DNA from: Chitinophaga sp. S165
Lineage (GTDB): Bacteria; Bacteroidota; Bacteroidia; Chitinophagales; Chitinophagaceae
Length of the DNA stretch: 64,000 bases
Assembly: GCF_003182155.1 (NCBI RefSeq)
Contig: NZ_QGTG01000012.1
Span: 1-64,000 of the forward strand
Direction of reading: 5' to 3'
Below, in pieces: positions 37,205-47,147 of the stretch. A program made the translations under genes and the position numbers. Position 1 is the first letter of the stretch, and every line of letters begins with the position of its first letter. The notes beneath the pieces are model-generated. The model worked only from the letters and a program-made list of their open reading frames with translations. It ran no database searches and had not been told where the DNA came from.

Positions 37205-40200
37205 ATGCTAACAAAAATTCTACGAGTATTAAGTTGTTTCACCCTGATCTTTGGCCTCGCCTACACGGCCTATGCGCAAGACAGGGTTATTGAAGGGAGA
37301 GTAATCGATTCCGCAAGTACAAGTCCACTGCCCGGGGTAACTGTCAGAATTGCAGGAACCAAAACCGGAACTGCTACCGACGTAAACGGTTCATTCCGGC
37401 TAACCGCTACAGCAACAGCACGTGAACTTATCATCTCCTCTATTAATTACGCCACTAAAACGGTTGCCATAACAGGTAGTTCCATTACGGTGAAGCTGGC
37501 CCCATCAAGTCAGTCGCTGGAAGGTGTCGAGGTAGTAAGTGTCGGTTATGGCACTATGAACAAAAGGGAAGTATCGAGTGCAATAACACATATAAGCGCC
37601 AATGAGCTGAAAGCCGTTGGAAGTAACAACCCATTAATGTCTTTACAGGGAAAGGTTGCAGGTCTCAACATTTCCAATACAGCCACCGCCGATCCCAACT
37701 CCTCTCCCAGTATCCAGTTGAGAGGCGTTTCATCACGCAGCGCGGGTCTTGGTCCGCTATACGTGGTGAACGGCGTTCCGGGCGGTAATATCGATAACAT
37801 CAACCAGAATGATATCGAATCCATCGACGTGCTGAAAGGTGGTGCGGCATCAGCTATTTACGGTACCCGTGGTAGCAATGGCGTTATCATCATTACCACC
37901 AAGAAAGGCACCGGTGTATCAAAAATGATTTACAGCAGCTATGTCAGCCTTGACCGCCTCAGTATGGCACCGGAAGTGCTCACTGCTGACGAATTCCGTC
38001 AGTACAGGGTTAAAGGTACTCCAGTCAGAGGTATCGACTATGGGGGCAATACAGACTGGATGAAGTCCGTTACCCGTTCGCAGGGATACGCACAGAAACA
38101 TACCTTACAGATCTCAGGAGGAACAGCGAACGATAACTATTTTGCTTCCGCCGATTACCGGAACGCAACAGGCGTTGACCTGCGTGCATCTAAAAAGGAA
38201 TACGGCGCCCGTCTGAACCTGAATCATATATCAAAAGAAAACGTTTATACAGTTAACCTGAATGTTGCTCCCCGTTATATGGAGACCAGCAACGCCGATC
38301 AGGGTAATTTCAATAACGCCATTACGCTGAACCCTACTATTCCAATCTACGACAGCACCGGCTATCGCTACATCAATACTGGTTTCTTCTCTAACAACCC
38401 TGTTGAAAATGCAAGGGTGATCAAAAGCCAGGCAGAAATAAAACAGTTGGACATGAGCGCCTCCTTTAAGGTGAACATTCTGAAGAACCTGAATTCCGCA
38501 ATAACCGTGTCGAATATCAGATCATCTTACAAGAACCTGAATTTCCGCCCGTCTACCCTGACCACCATCGTTCATTCCGGTAATGTGACCAAGACGAACT
38601 ATGCGTCTCAGGAACAAATAGACAACGACCAGCGGAACCTCGAGTGGACGTTCAATTACTCACTGAACCTGGCGAGAAACCACTTTAAAGTACTGGGTGG
38701 TTATTCATACAGCTACTTCAACTACAAGCAATTTAACGCCAACAACTATGATTTTCCATTTGATACATACTTATGGAACAATCTGGGATCCGGTACCTGG
38801 AATGGCGGCGATAAGGGTAATGCGCAATCGGCTGTAGGGTCAACTCAGAACGACTCCCGCCTCGCAGCGTTCTTCGCAAGGATCAACTATGATTTCGATA
38901 ATAAATATATCCTGACCGCGAGCCTCAGGCATGAAGGTTCATCTAAATTCGGCCGCAACAATAAATGGGGTAACTTCCCGGCTGTATCCGCTGCATGGCG
39001 CATTTCCGATGAAGGCTTCATGAAAGATGAGATCAGCTGGTTAAACGACCTGAAACTGAGAGTTGACTACGGCGTAACAGGTAACCAGGATTTTGACAAT
39101 TACAAGTCATTGCTTTTATACGGCGGTTACGGCTATTTCACTTACAACGGGATCACCTACCAGGTGTATGGTCCGGCACAGAACATCAACCCTAATCTGG
39201 GTTGGGAAAAAGCCATCAACTTCAACGCCGGCATCGACTTTGAATTATTCAACAATCGCGTATCAGGTTCCCTGAACTACTACGTGCGCACTAATGAAGA
39301 CCTGCTGGGTAATTATAAGGTGCCCCTTCCTCCTAACCCTCAGTCAGAAACATTCACCAATGTGGGTACAATGAAGAACTCCGGTTTGGAGCTACAGTTG
39401 AGCGCCCAGGTGATAAATCATGGTGACTTTAGCTACAATGTATCATTTGCAGGTGCTTTAAATAATAACAATTTCGTTTCCTTCTCCAACAAAATTTATC
39501 AGGGAGCTCCCTTCCAGGACCAGGCAGGATTGTCTGCTCCGGGTACACCAGGCCCTATCCAACGTTTACAGGAAGGCCACCGTATCGGAGAATTCTATAT
39601 GTTAAAGTCTGCGGGAGTGGATGAAACCGGCGCACTGTTGGTGTATAAAAAGGATGGCACTATAGTAACTGCCAACAAGGCGAATGCGGACGACAAACAG
39701 TTCGTAGGTAATGGTCTTCCTAAATTTACAGGTTCGCTCGGTAATCAGTTCCGCTACAAGAACTGGGACCTGAACATCTTCCTCAGAGGAAACTTTGGAT
39801 ATAAAGTGTTCAACTCACAGGCTTTCTATTTAGGTACTGCCGCCACACAAACCGATGCTAACACTTTAAAATCGGCTTATGATCCGGGCAGCAAATATTC
39901 CAAGCTGACCAATTCGTCTACTGCATCACTTGCGTCAGATTATTTCCTGGAATCAGGGTCTTTTGTTAAGATCGATAACATAACACTGGGCTATAATTAT
40001 TCCATTAATTCCAAATTCCTGCATGGCATCAGAGTGTACGGAGCAGTAAGCAACCTGCATACTTTTACCAGCTTTACCGGTGGCGATCCAGACCTGTACC
40101 CGGTTAACGGGCTCACACCCGGCGTTAAGGGCGATCCGACTAATGGTTATGGTTTGAACTTCTATCCGGCTACTATCCAGCTGTTGGGAGGCTTACAGGT

Positions 40201-40210
40201 TACATTCTAA
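37205..40210 (+). CDS. SusC/RagA TonB-dependent transporter (second pair)
   Basis: About 1000 residues from the ATG at 37205; the open frame begins at 37157, but the signal peptide starts at MLTKILRVLSCF and ends near TAYAQ. A carboxypeptidase-regulatory-like domain follows (EGRVIDSASTSPLPGVTV), then the plug with the SusC signature (VLKGGAASAIYGTRGSNG) and the barrel. There is no STN domain, so it is regulated differently from the first SusC, probably by the divergent DUF6377 protein. The SusD partner follows 17 nt downstream. Confidence 0.95.
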   Translation: MLTKILRVLSCFTLIFGLAYTAYAQDRVIEGRVIDSASTSPLPGVTVRIAGTKTGTATDVNGSFRLTATATARELIISSINYATKTVAITGSSITVKLAPSSQSLEGVEVVSVGYGTMNKREVSSAITHISANELKAVGSNNPLMSLQGKVAGLNISNTATADPNSSPSIQLRGVSSRSAGLGPLYVVNGVPGGNIDNINQNDIESIDVLKGGAASAIYGTRGSNGVIIITTKKGTGVSKMIYSSYVSLDRLSMAPEVLTADEFRQYRVKGTPVRGIDYGGNTDWMKSVTRSQGYAQKHTLQISGGTANDNYFASADYRNATGVDLRASKKEYGARLNLNHISKENVYTVNLNVAPRYMETSNADQGNFNNAITLNPTIPIYDSTGYRYINTGFFSNNPVENARVIKSQAEIKQLDMSASFKVNILKNLNSAITVSNIRSSYKNLNFRPSTLTTIVHSGNVTKTNYASQEQIDNDQRNLEWTFNYSLNLARNHFKVLGGYSYSYFNYKQFNANNYDFPFDTYLWNNLGSGTWNGGDKGNAQSAVGSTQNDSRLAAFFARINYDFDNKYILTASLRHEGSSKFGRNNKWGNFPAVSAAWRISDEGFMKDEISWLNDLKLRVDYGVTGNQDFDNYKSLLLYGGYGYFTYNGITYQVYGPAQNINPNLGWEKAINFNAGIDFELFNNRVSGSLNYYVRTNEDLLGNYKVPLPPNPQSETFTNVGTMKNSGLELQLSAQVINHGDFSYNVSFAGALNNNNFVSFSNKIYQGAPFQDQAGLSAPGTPGPIQRLQEGHRIGEFYMLKSAGVDETGALLVYKKDGTIVTANKANADDKQFVGNGLPKFTGSLGNQFRYKNWDLNIFLRGNFGYKVFNSQAFYLGTAATQTDANTLKSAYDPGSKYSKLTNSSTASLASDYFLESGSFVKIDNITLGYNYSINSKFLHGIRVYGAVSNLHTFTSFTGGDPDLYPVNGLTPGVKGDPTNGYGLNFYPATIQLLGGLQVTF

Positions 40211-40227
40211 ACAACTAACTGGTACAA

Positions 40228-41964
40228 ATGAAAAAGAATTATAGAAAATATATAGTAAATGCCGCGTTGAGCACAGCGCTCATCATGGGCGGTTGTACAA
40301 AGCTTGACGAGCATGTTTATGATAAAGTGGATGAATCGCAGGTCCTCACCAGGCGCGATGATGTGATCAGGGACTTCCTGCGGCCATTTGAACATGCTTA
40401 CTGGAGCATCCAGGGAAATGATATCTTCGCCGTAAATGAAAACTCCACCGACGAGATAGGCACCTACAACCGTCAGGGCGACTGGCAGGACGGTGGCTAT
40501 TATCAACGTATGCACTATCATACCTGGACGACGCAGGACAACTTCACCAGTGGCGCCTGGACAGCATTTTATCAGGGTATCGTACTAGCTACCAACTCCC
40601 TGCAGGACATGGAAGGCATTGCTGACCCGACTAAACTGAATGTTACGCCAGCCGAGCTGGCCGACTTCAAAGCCGAACTCAGAACTCTGAGAGCATGGTT
40701 CTATTTAAGGGCATTCGATTTTTACCGCAATATTGTAATCGTTACAGACGTAAAAAACACTACCACCAGCCCGAATCAGACACCGCCCGCAGAAATGTTC
40801 AATTACATTGAAGCTGAGCTGAAAGCTGCGCTGCCTGACCTGCCTAAACGCGAAGCGCTGGGTGATAAAGGTATCGGCCGTTGGACACAGGCAGGAGCTG
40901 CAGGATTGCTTGCACGCCTGTATCTGAACGCAAACGCATACATTAAGCAAGACAGGTACAACGATTGCGCCACCGTTTGCCAGGATATCATAGACGGCAA
41001 ATATGGTAACTATCAGCTTGATAGCCGTTGGGATGCTCCTTTTGATTATACCAACACTACCGTTAATTCAGAGACCATCTACGGTTTCCCTGCTACGCTT
41101 TCCCGTACGCACTGGCAATATGACGGCGGCATGTACTTCTGGGCAATGACCTACGATGCAGCCCCACTCTATTGCGGCTTCACCGATTATAACCAGGCAA
41201 ATCCAAGATATGCACTGCAACCCGGCAGAGACGTAGACAGCGTTGAATACAGCTTTGCACTGGGCAAACCTTTTGTTAAGTTCCAGCGCTATCCTGACGA
41301 CTATCGCCTTAAACTATACAAGAACCTGGGCAACAGTAAACGTGAAGGCATGTTCCTGTTCGGTTACCTGCCATTTGAGCGTAATGTGAATGGTGTAATG
41401 AAACCTGATACCGTTCGTGGTAATAAGGGTCCTTACCCGCTGTTCATCCGCGACCAGGTGGGTTGGTTCCTCGATGCCAAACCAGGACAGCGTATTGCTG
41501 ATAAGGAATCGAACATGAACCATGCTGATCATAACTCAGGCGTATTCTTCCTGAAATATCCGTTATATCCGACACCTGATCCGAACCGTATCACATCGGC
41601 TTATGCAGAGATCCGCTTATCAGAGATCTATTATATGCTGGCTGAATGTAAGTACCGTGCCGGTGATAAGGCAGCTGCAGCAGGGCTGCTGAACGCAGTA
41701 CGCGTAAGAAACTATCCTGCCGGTTCTCCAAGCCTGTATAAACCAGATGGTAGTCAGCTGAACGACCAGGAAATGTTAGATGAATGGGGCCGTGAGTTCT
41801 TAGGAGAGAACCGCCGCCGTACTGATTTAATCCGCTGGGGCGTGTTTAACACCGGTACATGGTGGGACAAACAACCCGATGGTGATGATCACACAGCTAT
41901 ATTCCCGATAGGCCGTGACATCATGGGTGCTAACCCACACTTCAAACAGAATCCGGGTTATTAA
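40228..41964 (+). CDS. SusD/RagB-type lipoprotein (second pair)
   Basis: A 578-residue lipoprotein with lipobox IMGGC (Cys about residue 23), TPR-type helices (AELRTLRAWFYLRAFDF, GAAGLLARLYLNANAY) and the family C-terminus (EWGREFLGENRRRTDLIRWG, NPGY end). It forms the glycan-capture complex with the preceding SusC. A strong terminator follows, so the operon consists of these two genes only, with no glycosidase attached. Confidence 0.93.
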   Translation: MKKNYRKYIVNAALSTALIMGGCTKLDEHVYDKVDESQVLTRRDDVIRDFLRPFEHAYWSIQGNDIFAVNENSTDEIGTYNRQGDWQDGGYYQRMHYHTWTTQDNFTSGAWTAFYQGIVLATNSLQDMEGIADPTKLNVTPAELADFKAELRTLRAWFYLRAFDFYRNIVIVTDVKNTTTSPNQTPPAEMFNYIEAELKAALPDLPKREALGDKGIGRWTQAGAAGLLARLYLNANAYIKQDRYNDCATVCQDIIDGKYGNYQLDSRWDAPFDYTNTTVNSETIYGFPATLSRTHWQYDGGMYFWAMTYDAAPLYCGFTDYNQANPRYALQPGRDVDSVEYSFALGKPFVKFQRYPDDYRLKLYKNLGNSKREGMFLFGYLPFERNVNGVMKPDTVRGNKGPYPLFIRDQVGWFLDAKPGQRIADKESNMNHADHNSGVFFLKYPLYPTPDPNRITSAYAEIRLSEIYYMLAECKYRAGDKAAAAGLLNAVRVRNYPAGSPSLYKPDGSQLNDQEMLDEWGREFLGENRRRTDLIRWGVFNTGTWWDKQPDGDDHTAIFPIGRDIMGANPHFKQNPGY

Positions 41965-41969
41965 TAAAT

Positions 41970-42013
41970 ACCTGCGGCCCCAATACCAGCGATGGTGTGG
42001 GGCCGCAGGTTTT
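41970..42013 (+). terminator. Rho-independent terminator
   Basis: Stem of 13 bp: acctgcggcccca (41970-41982) with tggggccgcaggt (41998-42010), followed by ttt. Closes the second SusC/SusD operon, facing the convergent sensor kinase gene. Confidence 0.9.
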
Positions 42014-42032
42014 AAATACAATGCCGGAGCTG

Positions 42033-45000
42033 TTATTTTTTCCTTACTACAATGTTTACGCCCCGTTCAGGAGCGGTATCAATATCTACCGAATAATTAA
42101 TATACGCCGCACGATACCGCATGTTCTTTAACCCGTTCCCTTCTGTAACAGACATCAATTTCGTATCGAAACCTATACCATCATCAGAAATATTCAGAGA
42201 CAATTTAGGATGCGCTGAAATGGAAATACTGATATTTCTACATGTGGCATATTTGATACTATTATTAACCGCTTCCCTCGCAATCAATAACAGGTTCCGC
42301 TTTTCAGCTTTAGAAATAATACGGTCTTTCAGCTCCTCATCTACCTTACAATCCAGGTGGATGCCTTTCGCATTAATAACGGGCAATACAGCATTACAGA
42401 TACGTGTCATCAGGTCCTGTAATGTATCTCCACTATCATCCAGTACCCACAGCATATCCCTTAATCCTGTTGAAGCACTGGTCAGGGACTCTTCTATCTT
42501 ATTCAGATACTCCTCCCGTTCTGTGCCGTTCCTGGCAAGATGCGTAAGCACCTTTACGGTATTCAGCGTACTACCCAGGTCGTCGTGAAGGTCATTAGCA
42601 ATTTCACGGCGGATGGCATGTTGTCTTTCCAGCTGCGCGATCCTGTACCGGTAGAATGCAAATAATAGTCCTACCACGAAACAAACAACCAGGCCTTTGA
42701 ACCAGATCGTCTGATACCATTTAGGCATGTACTCAAGGCTGAGCTCAACAAAGCGATCAGTCCAGATATCATCTTCATTACCTGCTTTTATCTGGATGGT
42801 ATATTCACCGGGGTGAAGGTCCATTAAGGGGATATAGTTCTGACTACCGATGTCCGTCCATTTATCGTTCACTTCTGGTATCCTGTATGCATACTTTACT
42901 CTCTCAGGACTATTAAAATTCATGCCCGAGAAAAAGATAGTGGTCTGATAAACATCTGAAGGGATTCTTAATGTTGTCATCTGCAGGTTGGTAGTATCTC
43001 TGCTACCGGATGTAGCATCCATTTTTATCCGGTTAATATACAATCCCGGCGGTGTTGTATTCATAAAGAAATTCCGGGGGTAAATAATAGAAAAGCCATT
43101 CACACCACCTGCATAGATAGTATCCGGACTGCTGTTATAACCGCAGAACTGTTCGAATGAATTTGACTGCAGACCATCCTGTTCATAGTAGTTCCTGATC
43201 CTGTTGTTATGTACATTGACGACCGCCAGTCCGTCGTTCGATGTAACCAGGACAACACTATCTCCAACTGCAAAAACCTTGTAAACTCCATTATTACACA
43301 GGCCGGATGTTTTAGACATGATACGTTTCAGATGCAATTGTTTATCGGTTTCCACCAGGCCTTTACCGTAAACTGCAAACCAGTAACTATCATTTGTCTC
43401 GCACATATCCAGCAAGATGTCGGACGTTTGCGAAGAGGCAGCACCTGTTATTACATGACGGGAAGACTTACCCGTTAAGGGATCGAACTGAGAAAGAGAA
43501 TTCGTCGACAGTACCCATACCCTCCCCTCTTTGTCTTTATAAAAAGAGCTGATATTTTCCTGGTCCAGCTGTAATCCATTTTCACTGTTATGCCTTGTTA
43601 TCTTTTTGCTCGCTTGATCCCATACATACAGGCCTTTTCGTAACTGACTTCCTAAAAGAATGATGTCGTTATTATACCTGGTCATTGTGCAGAAGAGATC
43701 ATTCTCTATTCCTGCTAACTCCGGGTATAGCTGTTTTGCGCGCAGTAGTTTTCCTTTAGTGATAATAAACAATCCTTCACTATTTGACACCAGAATATTG
43801 TCGGGAGTAACGGCTGCAATAAGGTAACAGGAAGCGCCTGCGTGCAGCTGCCGGATAAGGTCAGTATTTGTATTGACCTCGTATAATCCGTTGGCAGCGC
43901 CACAATAAACAATAGAATCATTTAACGGATAAATAGAAAATGCATGCTGGATCTTAGTTGTAGAACCAGCGGAACGATAGAACTTTTCAAAGGGTTGTTT
44001 TCGCAGTGAGCAATAGGACAATCCTTCCTCTGATCCCATCCACAAGCGGTTATTATCGTCGAAGTATAAAGAATAGATAGCAGTTTGCCATGCGTCACTT
44101 TCATTGTTTCGTTCACTTATTTTTGTCAGCCGTCCTGTTTGTTGTTCTTCTTTGTAAAGATGATGAGCATCTGATATCCATAGATTACCTGTAGTATCCA
44201 ATGCACAACTGAATACTTCTTTTGTATTGATCACGTTTGACGCATTCCGTTGTTTGAGCGACAGCTTATTATTTGCCGCACTAATTTGCCGCAGGCCCCA
44301 GTTCGTAGATACAAACGCCTCGTTTTGCGGCGCGCCGGTTATATTCCAGAATAAGATCGATTTGCGGGAACCGGCAGTGTTCATGCCTTCAGCAGGCAAC
44401 TGGCTTAATATCCTGCCTGTTTTTCCATCAAGCAGCAGCATACCTGCTTCATCGCAGCAGGCCCATATTCTCCCTTGATCATCTGCCAATAGTTTACCTA
44501 TTTTAATGTCAGATAACGATGGAAAATTATCCGCCAGTTCTGGCAGTTTAATGAATGTATGTTGTGAAAGATCGTATGCGAATAACCCTTCGTAAGCGCC
44601 AATCCATAATACGTCACCGCATATCGCAACACTATGTAACCATTTGTCATTAAAAGATAATGCGGTCTTGTCTTTCTCTTCCAACGACACCACTGTCTGG
44701 GTACCTGTTGCTACCGATTGCAGTCCGCCGTTAGATGTGATCAGCCATATCAGTTGTCGTTGACGGTCTTCCGCCATATCCATGATAGTATTACCTTTCA
44801 GGCGGTGAGCGGGGTCTGATTGCTGGTTAAAAACAAGGAATCTTTTGCCATCAAAACAGTTCAGACCATCCTGTGTACTGATCCAAATAAATTTATATTG
44901 GTCCTGCAAAATTTTAGTAATATTGTAACTACTCAAACCATCTGTTTGACTATATTTGCGGAAGTGATAAAATTCCTGTAGTTGCCCCAAACAATTATTC

Positions 45001-45053
45001 AGGTACCCCGGAGCAAACAAAAATAAGGCGAGAAGAATACAGATTTTGCGCAT
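42033..45053 (-). CDS. Two-component sensor kinase with periplasmic propeller
   Basis: A 1006-residue protein. Signal peptide, a long periplasmic region of two-component-regulator propeller repeats (DGLSSYNITKILQD, WISTQDGLNCFDG, and many similar WIGA/WMGS blades), a Y_Y_Y domain (about 690-765), a membrane helix (about 773-795: GLVVCFVVGLLFAFY), then a HisKA_3 domain with phospho-acceptor His823 in NDLHDDLGSTL and an HATPase_c domain (N-box EAVNNSIKYA, DDGIGFD, GNGLKNMRYRA). Unlike hybrid systems of this class it has no receiver or HTH. No cognate response regulator is adjacent; the nearest, NarL-type, is at 49259. Start codons of this gene and the C11 gene are 29 nt apart and divergent. Confidence 0.92.
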   Translation of the reverse strand: MRKICILLALFLFAPGYLNNCLGQLQEFYHFRKYSQTDGLSSYNITKILQDQYKFIWISTQDGLNCFDGKRFLVFNQQSDPAHRLKGNTIMDMAEDRQRQLIWLITSNGGLQSVATGTQTVVSLEEKDKTALSFNDKWLHSVAICGDVLWIGAYEGLFAYDLSQHTFIKLPELADNFPSLSDIKIGKLLADDQGRIWACCDEAGMLLLDGKTGRILSQLPAEGMNTAGSRKSILFWNITGAPQNEAFVSTNWGLRQISAANNKLSLKQRNASNVINTKEVFSCALDTTGNLWISDAHHLYKEEQQTGRLTKISERNNESDAWQTAIYSLYFDDNNRLWMGSEEGLSYCSLRKQPFEKFYRSAGSTTKIQHAFSIYPLNDSIVYCGAANGLYEVNTNTDLIRQLHAGASCYLIAAVTPDNILVSNSEGLFIITKGKLLRAKQLYPELAGIENDLFCTMTRYNNDIILLGSQLRKGLYVWDQASKKITRHNSENGLQLDQENISSFYKDKEGRVWVLSTNSLSQFDPLTGKSSRHVITGAASSQTSDILLDMCETNDSYWFAVYGKGLVETDKQLHLKRIMSKTSGLCNNGVYKVFAVGDSVVLVTSNDGLAVVNVHNNRIRNYYEQDGLQSNSFEQFCGYNSSPDTIYAGGVNGFSIIYPRNFFMNTTPPGLYINRIKMDATSGSRDTTNLQMTTLRIPSDVYQTTIFFSGMNFNSPERVKYAYRIPEVNDKWTDIGSQNYIPLMDLHPGEYTIQIKAGNEDDIWTDRFVELSLEYMPKWYQTIWFKGLVVCFVVGLLFAFYRYRIAQLERQHAIRREIANDLHDDLGSTLNTVKVLTHLARNGTEREEYLNKIEESLTSASTGLRDMLWVLDDSGDTLQDLMTRICNAVLPVINAKGIHLDCKVDEELKDRIISKAEKRNLLLIAREAVNNSIKYATCRNISISISAHPKLSLNISDDGIGFDTKLMSVTEGNGLKNMRYRAAYINYSVDIDTAPERGVNIVVRKK

Positions 45054-45082
45054 TTTATAAAATCTCTTTAAAGATACTCAAA

Positions 45083-46300
45083 ATGGCAGGAATGCACAAG
45101 TGGACAGTGATATACCTCATGGACTGTCCCGGTAACACCACTACAGCAGCAAAAGCAATGTTTGATGATATATTAAGCCTCACCATTCCCGATGAAATTT
45201 GCATTAGCATTTGTCTTCAAATACCGATAGCTGCTATTAAAAAGGTAGATCCGCTTTATCAGGGACCTGCCTCCGGACCTGGACAGACAACGTTATTCTA
45301 CCAGGTTGTCCGGAATGCAGGAGGAGGCAGTAAACTTAAATTGCTGAATCAAGACGGGGACTTCGATATTACCAGTTCACATGATGTGAGGCTATTCTTC
45401 CAATCAATACATACAGGTGAACAAAGGGCAGAAAACTATATGCTGTTTACCTGGGGACATGGCGCGGCCATTAGTGTTTTTGTATCCGGCACTATGCAGA
45501 CTGAAAGCCATAAGATGCTTGATATGATGGAACTGAAGGAGGCTATTCTGCATACATTCTCCGGTAAAATGAAGCTGATAGTTATGGTGGATTGCTTTAT
45601 GCAGTACTTTGATACCGGCTTACTACTCCATCAGGCACAAGTTGAATATCTGGTCGCTGCACAATATGGCATCACCTTCTTCGGTTATAATTACAGGAAG
45701 ATCTTCGGTGAATTATACACTAATCCCAACATATCTTCAAAGCAGCTTGCAACGCTGGTTATACCAACACGCCCTCTTTCAAAGGAATTGAGGGACAGGT
45801 TAGCATGTGCGGCATTCTTTGCAACAAAGCTATCATCGTATGACGAATTGGTTAACATCATGAACAAACTGGGCAAACGGCTAAGCGAGGAAATGGATGA
45901 ACAACCTGATGTTATTCATTCAGCCATCAGGAGTGACAATTACCTTAACGGAGCAGGCAAGCTAATGGATCTTTTTGTTCTCATATATGGCATAGCGGAT
46001 GCGCTCGGCGATAACTGGGAGGCTCAAACCATCGCACAACTACGCTCCCTGCAGGAAAATATGTTCATAGCAAAGTTTACAGGGCATGAACTCAACAAAC
46101 TTGACCCCAAAATAGCACTTGGTCTTTCTGTTTCAATCCCAGATACATCGGACAATCATTTCTACAACGGATTTGTAAGAAACAATCCCGGATCAATTTC
46201 CGGGATTGCAGTCGCTTGCAAAGAATGGGCGACATTCGTTGATAAATATGTCGAATATGCCGATGGTCTGAAAATACAAACCGTGTTATTAACTAGATAG
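45083..46300 (+). CDS. Clostripain-like (C11) cysteine peptidase homologue
   Basis: A 405-residue cytoplasmic protein (no signal peptide) with the caspase-like C11 core: DGDFDITSSHDVRLFFQSI followed by a hydrophobic strand and His126 in FTWGHGAA, then Cys171 in VMVDCFMQY, and VEYLVAAQYGI after it, as in clostripain. The His/Cys dyad is intact; the usual DACLMG has changed to DCFMQ. Caspase-fold peptidases of this kind can be housekeeping or defence-associated effectors. The stop overlaps the convergent gene at 46293 by 8 nt. Confidence 0.75.
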   Translation: MAGMHKWTVIYLMDCPGNTTTAAKAMFDDILSLTIPDEICISICLQIPIAAIKKVDPLYQGPASGPGQTTLFYQVVRNAGGGSKLKLLNQDGDFDITSSHDVRLFFQSIHTGEQRAENYMLFTWGHGAAISVFVSGTMQTESHKMLDMMELKEAILHTFSGKMKLIVMVDCFMQYFDTGLLLHQAQVEYLVAAQYGITFFGYNYRKIFGELYTNPNISSKQLATLVIPTRPLSKELRDRLACAAFFATKLSSYDELVNIMNKLGKRLSEEMDEQPDVIHSAIRSDNYLNGAGKLMDLFVLIYGIADALGDNWEAQTIAQLRSLQENMFIAKFTGHELNKLDPKIALGLSVSIPDTSDNHFYNGFVRNNPGSISGIAVACKEWATFVDKYVEYADGLKIQTVLLTR

Positions 46301-46835
46301 AAAAGGCAATTTCCACCTCTATATCGTTGTTGTCCCTGGGCTTCGCATTCATTTTTATGTTCGAACCGGTTCCGATATCCATAGGACTTTGAGGGAACTC
46401 TATCATGCGGAACCTGGTTCTTTCAAAGGAGTCGTATTCCCTGTCCTCATATGCTTTGGCAACGATCACAGCATTGATGGTCACTTTTACCTGTCCATCA
46501 ATGACCTCCCGGGTTACACTGGTTACTCTCGGTTCAGTCGTTAATTCGAATATGCATGCCCTCACTACTTCCAGGTCCAAAGCAGAAGGTCCACCGGGAA
46601 CTTTTGTTTTGCCATCCTCTTTTAGAATGGAAGCACCTGCTACGCTAACAGGACTTGTATCGGCGTCTTCTGTATCTGTATCCTCTTCTACTTCACTTAA
46701 CGTGATCGTAAATGTAGTCTCAGGATTTTCCAACCTGGAAGAAAGTGCAATAGTGGCTGCTAATTTCACTTCTGCAGCAGCAGTCTCAGTAGCTGTACTT
46801 GTAGTTGTACTTGTAGCTGTAGTTGTTTCTAACAT
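46293..46835 (-). CDS. Unknown protein with Thr/Ala-rich N-terminus, 180 aa
   Basis: Not recognised. Residues 1-25 are a low-complexity Thr/Ser/Ala run (TTTATSTTTSTATET), then an acidic stretch (EVEEDTDTEDADTS) and a soluble alternating region (VTREVIDGQVKVTINAVIV) suggestive of beta strands. No signal peptide. It is convergent with the C11 peptidase gene, overlapping it by 8 nt at the stop codons, and is one of few genes here that could encode a partner or substrate of that peptidase; this is speculation from position only. Confidence 0.6.
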   Translation of the reverse strand: MLETTTATSTTTSTATETAAAEVKLAATIALSSRLENPETTFTITLSEVEEDTDTEDADTSPVSVAGASILKEDGKTKVPGGPSALDLEVVRACIFELTTEPRVTSVTREVIDGQVKVTINAVIVAKAYEDREYDSFERTRFRMIEFPQSPMDIGTGSNIKMNAKPRDNNDIEVEIAFSI

Positions 46836-47147
46836 CTTATTAAAATTTAAGGTTAAAAATATATTGGATGTGATGATGCTTTTTGAGAGGTGTACGCGGT
46901 AAAAAGGAAAAATGGTATAATGACAGGAATGTTCCTGTTGGCCAGCATTCTTCGGAATGGAAAGATAAACGCAAGGTTAGACCAGGACAATACCAACTAG
47001 TTTGTATTTTTTATTTCCTACGGGAAAAATACGGTATGGGGAACTATTTTTCCCATTGCCGGCTCCTGCCTCTAAAAGTAAGTTTGTGTCGCACATGTAG
47101 AGCACAAACTCCGATCAATAATCCGGTTAATCTCAAAAATCAAAAAC
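46836..47147. other. Upstream region with hairpin and promoter
   Basis: Non-coding stretch of about 310 bases upstream of the exported-protein gene. It holds a perfect 10-bp stem gggaaaaata (47022-47031) with tatttttccc (47045-47054) and, right after it, a candidate promoter (47055-47086). Nothing else is seen. Confidence 0.6.
47055..47086 (+). promoter_or_regulatory. Candidate Bacteroidota promoter
   Basis: -7 box TAAGTTTG at 47079-47086 (consensus TAnnTTTG), -33-like ATTG at 47055-47058 (consensus TTTG), spacing 20 nt, 61 nt before the ATG at 47148. The hairpin at 47022-47054 ends against the -33 box and could be an operator. Confidence 0.5.
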
